The translations under genes were made by a program, and so were the position numbers. DNA of 64,000 nt from an uncultured Alphaproteobacteria bacterium. GTDB lineage: Bacteria > Pseudomonadota > Alphaproteobacteria > Rs-D84. Shown piece by piece: positions 26,581-33,378 of this stretch. The notes beneath the pieces are model-generated. The model saw only the letters and a program-made list of their open reading frames with translations, was not told where the DNA came from and did no database searches. Where the stretch lies: NCBI GenBank assembly GCA_946188105.1, contig CAMHTQ010000003.1:102028-166027 (forward strand), given 5' to 3'. Positions within the stretch are counted from its first letter, which is position 1. Every line of letters starts with the position of its first letter.

Positions 26581-26904
26581 TTATTTTCTTTTGCATGCAC
26601 ATTTTTTTGCAGCTGGTTTTTTAGCAGCTGGTTTTTTTGCAACTACTTTTTTAGCAACTGGCTTTTTTGCAGCAACTTTTTTAGCAGCTGGTTTTTTTGC
26701 AGCAACTTTTTTAGCAGCTGGTTTTTTTGCAACTGCTTTTTTAGCAACTGGTTTTTTTGCAGCAACTTTTTTAGCAGCTGGTTTTTTTGCAACTACTTTT
26801 TTAGCAGCTGGTTTTTTTGCAGCTGGTTTTTTAGCAGCTGGTTTCTTTGCAACTGGTTTTTTTGCAGCTGGTTTTGCAGCTTTTTTGAATAAACCTAATG
26901 CCAT
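26581..26904 (-). CDS. Histone H1-like Lys/Ala/Pro-repeat protein
   Basis: 107 residues from the ATG at 26904 behind GGAGAGAAGG. After MALGLF it is almost entirely [10 protein letters not shown]-type repeats, ending CACKRK. Such proteins bind and compact DNA non-specifically. The repeats make the DNA highly repetitive and open in several frames. The gene has its own terminator but lies between the scaffold and capsid genes. Whether it is a host nucleoid protein or helps DNA packaging cannot be told. Confidence 0.8.
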   Translation of the reverse strand: MALGLFKKAAKPAAKKPVAKKPAAKKPAAKKPAAKKVVAKKPAAKKVAAKKPVAKKAVAKKPAAKKVAAKKPAAKKVAAKKPVAKKVVAKKPAAKKPAAKKCACKRK

Positions 26905-27020
26905 CCTTCTCTCCTTTTTATTTTTTGGATAGAACAAACTCTTTTTGTTCTTACTTGTATTTTATATTAAAAGAAAATAATAGTAAAGAAGAAAGTGATT
27001 TTTTTTCATCTTTTTTTTAT

Positions 27021-27680
27021 TTATGAATATAATTTTTTAAAACCGTTTTCTATTTTACGAACATATTCCGGATCAGCATCACGCCAATATTTTGGATCAC
27101 GCATCATACGTCGTAGATCCGCATCAGTTAAACTTTCATGTTCACCAACATTTGTTTCAACACGTGGTTCCATTGATTGCATCATCTTGTACACACCTTG
27201 GATTCCTTGGGCCGAAGAGCATAACGCATCAAACGCATCATGTGGTAAAAATTTTTCACCGAATGTGTTGATTGCATTTAATGCATCTTTCATTTTTTCA
27301 GTTGAGCCAAAAAATTTTTCTAGTTTTAATATTTCATTTTCTTCATTTTTTACAGAAAATAATTCTGATATGATTGGTGATAAAAATTCTTCTGCGATTG
27401 AATAAATTTTTTCAACTTGTGTTTTTGTTAATCCAATTTCATGAAATTTTTGTTTAACCGATTCGTCATTAAACATTTCATTTGTTGGATATTCATCTGC
27501 ATTTTCAGGAACACCAATTGCACGATTAAATTTTTCACGAACCGAATCATCAGCATTATCACCAGGAACAGATATCATTGTGCCAATCTTTTTTTCTAAT
27601 TCAGAATAAGATTTCATCAATGATTCAACATTAACTGTTCCGTCTGGGTTTTGAAATTTTTCTGGAATTTTTTGTTGCAT
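27021..27680 (-). CDS. Phage capsid scaffolding/assembly protein
   Basis: 219 residues from the ATG at 27680 (ribosome site AAAAAGGAA). Acidic and helical, with PEKFQNPDGTVNVESLMKSY at the N-terminus and RRMMRDPKYWRDADPEYVRKIENGFKKLY at the end, the pattern of scaffold proteins of alphaproteobacterial podovirus-like prophages. It shapes the procapsid. Overlaps the holin-like gene by 50 bases. Confidence 0.75.
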   Translation of the reverse strand: MQQKIPEKFQNPDGTVNVESLMKSYSELEKKIGTMISVPGDNADDSVREKFNRAIGVPENADEYPTNEMFNDESVKQKFHEIGLTKTQVEKIYSIAEEFLSPIISELFSVKNEENEILKLEKFFGSTEKMKDALNAINTFGEKFLPHDAFDALCSSAQGIQGVYKMMQSMEPRVETNVGEHESLTDADLRRMMRDPKYWRDADPEYVRKIENGFKKLYS

Positions 27681-27876
27681 TATATTTCCTTTTTGTTTCT
27701 TTTGCTTTACGTAAGAAATAAATTCCACCAAGTGTGAATATAGATTGTGTTGTTGCAAATAAATCTGAATCACCAACCAAATAAGATGCAATTGCAGATA
27801 AAATACCGACACCGGATAATATGTATGTTCTGTGTCCTGCTAAACATCCACCATGAATTATTTTTTGTATTTTCAT
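27631..27876 (-). CDS. Small holin-like membrane protein
   Basis: 81 residues with GHRTYILSGVGILSAIASYLVG and a second hydrophobic stretch, then a basic tail. This RTY-hydrophobic pattern is common in small prophage membrane proteins next to hydrolase genes. It follows the SleB-like gene by 14 bases. Holin activity is inferred. Confidence 0.55.
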   Translation of the reverse strand: MKIQKIIHGGCLAGHRTYILSGVGILSAIASYLVGDSDLFATTQSIFTLGGIYFLRKAKETKRKYNATKNSRKISKPRRNS

Positions 27877-27890
27877 TTTTTATTCCTGTA

Positions 27891-28301
27891 TCAAAGGTAA
27901 AAAAGCAAACCATCCATTTCCAAAATATATCCACGAGCAATTGACCAAGATGGATTAAATTCAGTGCGATGAAATTTTGTTGCACCGAAACAACAATCTG
28001 CAAGATTGTGTTTCAACATTTTATCAACAACACGCAGACACATTTGAAACGGTTTGATATGTGGATCGACACGTAATAAATCATGATGCAAAGAATTTTT
28101 ATTTAATGATTCGAATAATCCTGAATTCATTACGAATTCCAGTTCTGTTTGATTATTCGCTTTTGCACCGTTTGCAATCATGGATGCTAATGCCTCGACG
28201 ACGCGCAAAGATCCAGCATATGTTTCTGCATAAATCACACGTGCGATTTTATAAACATCACGTGCAAAATCATTTTGATGTTTTATCAAAGTTAATTGCA
28301 T
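27891..28301 (-). CDS. SleB-like cell wall hydrolase
   Basis: 136 residues from the ATG at 28301 (GTGGGG upstream). ARVIYAETYAGSLRVVEALASMIANGA and the late GATKFHRTEFNPSWS...LLFYL match the SleB/hydrolase_2 type found in phages and Alphaproteobacteria; Glu in YAET is the likely catalytic residue. It probably cuts peptidoglycan for particle entry or release. It heads a hydrolase-holin-scaffold unit. Confidence 0.72.
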   Translation of the reverse strand: MQLTLIKHQNDFARDVYKIARVIYAETYAGSLRVVEALASMIANGAKANNQTELEFVMNSGLFESLNKNSLHHDLLRVDPHIKPFQMCLRVVDKMLKHNLADCCFGATKFHRTEFNPSWSIARGYILEMDGLLFYL

Positions 28302-28327
28302 TGTTGGCACCCCACAAAATTTTTGAA

Positions 28328-28355
28328 TAAAAAAAACGGCCACAGATGTGACCGT
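28328..28355 (-). terminator. Terminator 2 in the hydrolase leader
   Basis: Hairpin with one mismatch (ACGGTCACA type arms, 28336-28355) followed by T7-8 on the minus strand, 27 bases before the hydrolase ATG. Confidence 0.7.
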
Positions 28356-28370
28356 CGATAGAAAAAAGCA

Positions 28371-28396
28371 AAAAAAAAATCGTGCCAAACGACACG
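28371..28396 (-). terminator. Terminator 1 in the hydrolase leader
   Basis: Six-pair hairpin (CGTGTC, loop GTTT) followed by a run of about nine T on the minus strand. It lies about 20 bases downstream of the predicted start of transcription from the promoter at 28423-28451. Confidence 0.7.
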
Positions 28397-28422
28397 TATA
28401 ATTTCTGCTCTTGATGTTTTGT

Positions 28423-28451
28423 ATTATATCACAAATCGCAATTTAAGTCAA
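28423..28451 (-). promoter_or_regulatory. Strong promoter ahead of the hydrolase-holin-scaffold unit
   Basis: -35 TTGACT and -10 TATAAT with a 17-base spacer. It lies after the birA stop and before two tandem terminators, so its transcripts should mostly stop within about 50-90 bases unless termination is prevented. Confidence 0.75.
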
Positions 28452-28456
28452 GATGT

Positions 28457-29143
28457 TTATACTATAATCTCGTCACCGTATGCTAAAACATAACGTGTGC
28501 CACAACGCAAAACCAATGCACCGCTTTCATTTATTCCTATTAATTCCGCGGTTGCACCACGATATTTTACAGGTGTATTTAATCCCGTAGCCATTGACAT
28601 CCATCGACTGCGCACAACAGCAAAATCTGCGTTTATCCATTTATCCAGATTTTTCATCAATCGACTTAATACATCTTTTTCAGATGCCATAATAAAATCA
28701 TTTATCTTGGTCGTTTTATATTCTGCAACAGTTGGATTGGTTGCAATATTTATTCCAATTCCAACAATTACAAATCGTCCGTAATATTCAATTAAAATTC
28801 CTGATATTTTTTTGTTATCAACCAATATGTCGTTCGGCCATTTAATCGTTGGAACTATTCCAAAAGAAAATAATGTGTCCGCCACCGCCAATGCGATTGC
28901 ATAAGATAATCTGGCATCACGTTCTTCGCAACCATATATAAAACTGGCATATAAATTTCCATGATGAGACACCCATTTGCGTCTGAAACGACCACGACCC
29001 GCACTTTGTGCAGCAGCAACCACAACCGTATGATCGCCTGCACGATGTTCAGATATTAAATCTTGGGCCATTGTTTGCGTGCTGGGGATTTTATCAAAAG
29101 AAATTACTTTATACAGTGCCAATTTTATATACCCCATTTTCAT
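28457..29143 (-). CDS. birA: Biotin-protein ligase (BirA type, no HTH)
   Basis: About 220-228 residues. SAGRGRFRRKWVSHHGNLYASF and TIKWPNDILVDNKKISGILIE are the biotin/ATP-binding motifs. It attaches biotin to carrier proteins. Overlaps the upstream regulator-like gene by 35 bases. The start may be the TTG 8 codons later (behind GGGG) instead of the ATG at 29143. Confidence 0.9.
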   Translation of the reverse strand: MKMGYIKLALYKVISFDKIPSTQTMAQDLISEHRAGDHTVVVAAAQSAGRGRFRRKWVSHHGNLYASFIYGCEERDARLSYAIALAVADTLFSFGIVPTIKWPNDILVDNKKISGILIEYYGRFVIVGIGINIATNPTVAEYKTTKINDFIMASEKDVLSRLMKNLDKWINADFAVVRSRWMSMATGLNTPVKYRGATAELIGINESGALVLRCGTRYVLAYGDEIIV

Positions 29144-29531
29144 TTACTATGAAATCATGCCCACATAATTTACGCAAATTATAAATAGCTGTATCAATCG
29201 TATGTGTCGCAACCCCCGGCATATATCCCAATGCATTTTTTAATTCGGCACCAGTCATACCGCCACTGTGCCACAAAGATATTATAATGTTTTCTTGGAT
29301 GTCTGACAGTTGCAATTTTTTATCTGGTAAAATATTTTGCAAAATCTTGCTGGTATCGGCGCTGTTTAAAATTAATGTTTTTAATTCTGTTACGGAAATT
29401 GCACCATCCAGCGAGATATTATCAAAATTTACGTCTAGCACATTTGGGATGTCTGTGACAGTAGCCCCCAGTTCGGACAAAATGTGCCGCCAAATTGGAT
29501 TGCTGGAATAAATTCTGATACCGTTCAACAT
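29109..29531 (-). CDS. Winged-helix protein (response-regulator-type DNA-binding domain)
   Basis: 140 residues. Residues 75-140 (GGMTGAELKNALGYMPGVATHTIDTAIYNLRKLCG) match the OmpR-type winged helix of a small alphaproteobacterial family. The N-terminal half is receiver-sized but lacks a clear phospho-Asp pocket. No ribosome site precedes the ATG. Function unknown, likely regulatory. Confidence 0.6.
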   Translation of the reverse strand: MLNGIRIYSSNPIWRHILSELGATVTDIPNVLDVNFDNISLDGAISVTELKTLILNSADTSKILQNILPDKKLQLSDIQENIIISLWHSGGMTGAELKNALGYMPGVATHTIDTAIYNLRKLCGHDFIVNENGVYKIGTV

Positions 29532-29588
29532 ATTTCAAGAATAGCAAAAAAAAGCCACAAGTCTATAAAAAATCACACTATATCTGCG

Positions 29589-29617
29589 TTGATTTTTTAT
29601 TTTTTGGGTGCTAAACT
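29589..29617 (+). promoter_or_regulatory. Promoter of ackA
   Basis: -35 TTGATT and -10 TAAACT, spacer 17, located 33 bases before the ATG. Confidence 0.6.
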
Positions 29618-29650
29618 CTCTTTGTCTTTAAAAAGAAAAAAGGATGAAAG

Positions 29651-30892
29651 ATGTATATACTTGCTTTGAACTGCGGTTCTTCTTCTTTGAAATACCAGGT
29701 TTTTGATGCAGATACAAAAAAACCTGTGGTCAGTGGAAATGTTGAAAAAATTGGTTTGCCTGATTCTTTTGTTACACAAAAGTATCCTGATGGAGAAAAA
29801 GTTCGCAAAGATGTTTCTATGCAGGATCATAACCAAGCATTAAATGTTGTTATGGGTTTATTGCGTGAGGCATCTATTGATATGAATGAAATTCGTGGTG
29901 TCGGTCATCGTGTCGTGTTGGGTGGCGAAAAGTTTGCTAACTCGGTCGAAATTACTGACGAGGTTATCAAAAAAATTGATGAATTATCTATGATTGCACC
30001 TTTGCACAATCCTGCAGCTTTGGTTGGTATTATGGCTGCGAAACAATTATTGCCAAATGCAAAACAAGTTGCGGTGTTTGATACTGCATTTTATAACACT
30101 TTGCCTGATTATGCTTACCGTTATGCTGTACCTGCGGCTTGGTATCGTGAATTAGGTGTTCGCCGTTATGGTTTCCATGGAACATCACATTTGTATGTTT
30201 CTAAACGTGCAGCCGCAATATTAGGAAAACCTGCATCAGAATGCAATTTAATCACATTACATATCGGTTCAGGTGCATCAGCTGCGGCTATCCGCAATGG
30301 TGTTGCTGTTGACACTTCATTGGGTATGACACCTGTGGCTGGATTGGTTATGGGAACGCGTCCTGGTGATTTGGATGCCGGTGTTGTTTTGTATGTGATG
30401 CAACGTTTGGGATTGACCCCAGAACAAATGCAAAAACATTTGAATAAAGATTCTGGATTGTTGGGTATTACAGAATGTTTTGCCGACAGACGTGATGTAG
30501 AAGCAAATAAAGATGTAAAACCTGAATGTAAATTGGCTATTGAAATGGAAGCACATGCTGTCCGTAAATATATTGGTGCATTCTTGGCTGAATTGGGTCG
30601 TGTTGATGCAATCGTATTCACAGCTGGTGTGGGCGAAAACGATGATTATTTGCGTTCACAATTCTGCAAAGGTTTGGAACCATTGGGTATCAAATTGGAC
30701 GAAACGAAAAATGCTGCTGCTTTGGCACGCAAAGGTGTTGATAGCGCAATTATCAGCACAGATGACAGTCCAATCAAGATTATCATGGTTGCAACAAATG
30801 AAGAGTTGGTAATTGTCGAAGATACATTGGCAATTATGAACGGAACATATAATCCAGATCATTTGAAAATGGATTATTCATTTGCCAAATAA
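29651..30892 (+). CDS. ackA: Acetate kinase
   Basis: 413 residues. LNCGSSSLKYQVF, FHGTSHLYVSKR, HIGSGASAAAI and FTAGVGEND are the ASKHA-type motifs. It makes ATP and acetate from acetyl phosphate. No pta gene is adjacent. Ribosome site AAAAAGGATGA. Fits fermentative energy metabolism. Confidence 0.96.
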   Translation: MYILALNCGSSSLKYQVFDADTKKPVVSGNVEKIGLPDSFVTQKYPDGEKVRKDVSMQDHNQALNVVMGLLREASIDMNEIRGVGHRVVLGGEKFANSVEITDEVIKKIDELSMIAPLHNPAALVGIMAAKQLLPNAKQVAVFDTAFYNTLPDYAYRYAVPAAWYRELGVRRYGFHGTSHLYVSKRAAAILGKPASECNLITLHIGSGASAAAIRNGVAVDTSLGMTPVAGLVMGTRPGDLDAGVVLYVMQRLGLTPEQMQKHLNKDSGLLGITECFADRRDVEANKDVKPECKLAIEMEAHAVRKYIGAFLAELGRVDAIVFTAGVGENDDYLRSQFCKGLEPLGIKLDETKNAAALARKGVDSAIISTDDSPIKIIMVATNEELVIVEDTLAIMNGTYNPDHLKMDYSFAK

Positions 30893-30914
30893 TTTGCAAA
30901 ACAGTAATAAAAAA

Positions 30915-30937
30915 GGTGCGAAATCGCACCTTTTTTT
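30915..30937 (+). terminator. Terminator of ackA
   Basis: Hairpin GGTGCG-AAAT-CGCACC followed by T7. It lies 15 bases before the end of the convergent FKBP gene. Confidence 0.85.
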
Positions 30938-30951
30938 ATTCATTGTTATTT

Positions 30952-31284
30952 TTATTTTGATTTGATTTCTTTTACTGTAACTTTGAATACAACTGGGTGA
31001 CCAGCCAATTCGGTTGCCTGGTAATCATCTGGGAATTTAACATTCACATCACGTTGTTCGCCAACCTTGGCACCGATTAATTGATCTTCGAATCCTGGGA
31101 TGAACATACCGCTGCCTAATACCAATGGAAAGTTTTCAGCTGTACCACCGGCAAATTGAACGCCATTATCAAATCCTGCAAAGTCAATAACAACAGTATC
31201 ACCGTTTTTTGCACCAGCATTAGAATCACATGCAGCCATCATAAAAGCGCCACAAATACCCAAAATTGAAGCCAATTTTTTCAT
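30952..31284 (-). CDS. FKBP-type peptidyl-prolyl isomerase lipoprotein
   Basis: 110 residues. The lipobox is AAC (Cys 19), then a minimal FKBP domain: [41 protein letters not shown] and [16 protein letters not shown], closest in style to the trigger-factor isomerase domain. It would act as a periplasmic, membrane-tethered folding factor. Confidence 0.85.
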   Translation of the reverse strand: MKKLASILGICGAFMMAACDSNAGAKNGDTVVIDFAGFDNGVQFAGGTAENFPLVLGSGMFIPGFEDQLIGAKVGEQRDVNVKFPDDYQATELAGHPVVFKVTVKEIKSK

Positions 31285-31314
31285 TTTTTTTCCTTTTGTT
31301 TTTGTTAAGTTAGT

Positions 31315-31881
31315 TTATTTTTTTGTTTTATTATATACGCAACGGAACCCGTATTCACGCATAGTTGGACCCTCGGCCTCTACACGATAATCAAAGAACG
31401 GTGTTGGACGCATCACTTCGAATGATGGTTCATCGTATACGATTACAATATTTTCAACATTGCGACCACAAACACGTTTCATTTCATAGTCAGCAACATG
31501 GGCCAACACACTGCGTGCATCACCATCGATATCCATGCCATCCGCACTTTGCATCATACGCAGACGCATTTCACGCAATTCGGTATTTCCCAATAAAATC
31601 TGGATACGAACCATTGCACCACGATATTCTTGCCAATGTGTTTCCATACGAGATGAATTCCAACGTTTGTGCGAAGCATCCTTTTCGGCATCTGTTCTGG
31701 GGCGAACCGAATCGATTTCGGCATATTCATTGTTCGCATCCATAAATCCAGATGTGCGTTCGTTATAGTATGGAGCCGCCTGACCACCATTAACATAATC
31801 GTCAGAAAGACCCGAATTTCCCGAATTACATCCTGTAATCAATGGGGTAATCAACAAGGCAATTAGCAATGATTTTTTCAT
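31315..31881 (-). CDS. Lipoprotein of unknown function (188 aa)
   Basis: The start at 31881 gives MKKSLLIALLITPLITGC, a clear lipobox signal. Upstream codons are a purine-rich ribosome-site region, not protein. The mature part is hydrophilic, with Met- and Arg-rich helices and a C-terminal GFRCVYN. Divergent from the VirB11-like gene with 81 bases between them, so a role in the same secretion machine is possible but unproved. Confidence 0.65.
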   Translation of the reverse strand: MKKSLLIALLITPLITGCNSGNSGLSDDYVNGGQAAPYYNERTSGFMDANNEYAEIDSVRPRTDAEKDASHKRWNSSRMETHWQEYRGAMVRIQILLGNTELREMRLRMMQSADGMDIDGDARSVLAHVADYEMKRVCGRNVENIVIVYDEPSFEVMRPTPFFDYRVEAEGPTMREYGFRCVYNKTKK

Positions 31882-31926
31882 TTCTTTTTCTCTTTCTCTT
31901 TCTTTTATTTTAACAAATAAACTGTT

Positions 31927-31955
31927 TTGATTCAAGAGCCGATTTATGATAAAAT
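31927..31955 (+). promoter_or_regulatory. Promoter of the VirB11-like gene, predicted leaderless
   Basis: -35 TTGATT and -10 TAAAAT, spacer 17. Transcription would start about 7 bases later, at the ATG at 31963. No ribosome site is present. Confidence 0.6.
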
Positions 31956-31962
31956 ATAAATA

Positions 31963-32922
31963 ATGTTAAATGTTGTTTTGGAATCTTTATTAAAACCATT
32001 GACGGAATTTTACAGTCCGTCTTTTGTCGAGGAAATCGCCATAAACCATGCCGGTCAGGTATGGATGCGTTTGCATGGTGCCAAGGTTCCATGGGTTGCA
32101 TATTCTGCACCGCAACTGACTAAACAATACTTGGTGGATTTAATTCATACTGTGGCGAATATATACGAACAACCATTTGACCCAATACATGGTGTTCCAG
32201 TTGTATATGCGACTTTACCCGGCAACCACCGTTTTTCTGCTATTGCGGGTCCAAATGTTCAATATGACGATAATGATTTGACTGGTGGTGTCGCAATGAG
32301 TATCCGTGGTGGCAGTGCCAATGACACTAGTTTTGAAAACTATCATTTGGAACATGGAAAGCAATTATTGAAAATCAAACCACGGGACAAAGTTCGTCCT
32401 GATGATCCATACGACCGATTGATGACCGCAATAAATGACGGCAGTCCTATTTTGATTAGTGGTGCAACCGCGACTGGTAAAACAACATTTTTGAATCATA
32501 TGTTGAAATTAATTGATAAAAATTCTCGTATTATTACTGTCGAGGATGCCCGAGAAATCCATGTAGAACAAGAAAATCGTGTGCATTTCATTTTGTCGCG
32601 TACCGAACAAAATAATGAATTTAATTATGCCAGATTGTTGGACTTGGTTGTGCGTATGACCCCCGATGTTATTATTGGTGGTGAAATTTCAACCAGCAAC
32701 GCATCTGTGCTGTGGGAAATGTTGGGTACAGGACACGACCATTTCTATACAACAATTCATGCAGAATCAGCCGAGGCGGCATACGCGGCATTTGCAGACA
32801 GAATTTTACATACACAACCTGCGTATAATCGTACCGATTTAATCGAGGAAATGAAAAAGAAAATACGCGTCGTGCAATTAAGTCGTGATGGCAGCTTGCG
32901 TGCTGTAACCGAGGTTGTATAG
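31963..32922 (+). CDS. virB11: VirB11-type secretion ATPase
   Basis: 319 residues. The N-terminal domain is followed by Walker A GATATGKTT (167-175), the Asp/His boxes (VEDAREIHV, TPDVIIGGE) and TTIHAESAEAAYAAFADRI. It is a hexameric ATPase powering type IV secretion. The Walker A lacks the usual Ser-Gly (TGKT instead of SGKT), still a valid P-loop. It stands alone, away from the VirB8-like genes at 1.4-2.7 kb. Confidence 0.9.
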   Translation: MLNVVLESLLKPLTEFYSPSFVEEIAINHAGQVWMRLHGAKVPWVAYSAPQLTKQYLVDLIHTVANIYEQPFDPIHGVPVVYATLPGNHRFSAIAGPNVQYDDNDLTGGVAMSIRGGSANDTSFENYHLEHGKQLLKIKPRDKVRPDDPYDRLMTAINDGSPILISGATATGKTTFLNHMLKLIDKNSRIITVEDAREIHVEQENRVHFILSRTEQNNEFNYARLLDLVVRMTPDVIIGGEISTSNASVLWEMLGTGHDHFYTTIHAESAEAAYAAFADRILHTQPAYNRTDLIEEMKKKIRVVQLSRDGSLRAVTEVV

Positions 32923-32934
32923 TATTATAATACC

Positions 32935-32962
32935 TTGACACTGTAATAACTTTTGGTATATT
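32935..32962 (+). promoter_or_regulatory. Promoter for the 128-aa protein gene
   Basis: -35 TTGACA and -10 TATATT with a 16-base spacer, just after the virB11 stop and 28 bases before the next ATG. Confidence 0.6.
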
Positions 32963-32990
32963 ACCGATAGACAAGCACAAGGACGGTAAT

Positions 32991-33377
32991 ATGGCAAAAA
33001 ATAAATCTTATGTTATTACAGATAAACAAACCCAGATTAAAAATTATGTAAAAAATCTTTTGGCTCTTAAAAACATCATTGATGACCAGGGCAACATTTT
33101 AGATTTAGTGCGTTATCGTTCCGAAATTGAACAGGTTAAAAAGAGCCGCGAGGCTGAATTTCAAAAAAATGCCACTGTTGATTGTGTTGTTATTGATCGC
33201 GAATTAGGATCTGTGTTGGTTGGAGAAATTGAATATTTAGATGAAATTTCTAAATACACAAAAAATATAAATTCTCTGTCAGAAAATCCAATCACATCTT
33301 ACGAAGATTTACAGAAAACTGTTCAACCTATCCGAACCAAGATTTGCACTTTTTTCATGCGTCGCCACCATAAATAG
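32991..33377 (+). CDS. Unknown small soluble protein (128 aa)
   Basis: Highly charged, mostly helical, with a central beta-like segment (VDCVVIDRELGSVLVGEIEYLDE). No signal peptide or membrane segment. It has its own promoter. Convergent with priA, the stops being about one base apart. Function not recognised. Confidence 0.6.
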   Translation: MAKNKSYVITDKQTQIKNYVKNLLALKNIIDDQGNILDLVRYRSEIEQVKKSREAEFQKNATVDCVVIDRELGSVLVGEIEYLDEISKYTKNINSLSENPITSYEDLQKTVQPIRTKICTFFMRRHHK

Positions 33378-33378
33378 T

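Noticed and set aside
26581..26904. CRISPR-like direct repeats
   Set aside because: The repeats are codon repeats of a Lys/Ala-rich protein without unique spacers. No other CRISPR array or cas gene is visible in the window.
26591..26932. Long open frame on the plus strand opposite the histone-like gene (Ala/Phe/Gly repeats)
   Set aside because: It is the complement of the Lys/Ala repeats. It has no ribosome site, and the minus-strand gene has a good start and terminator.
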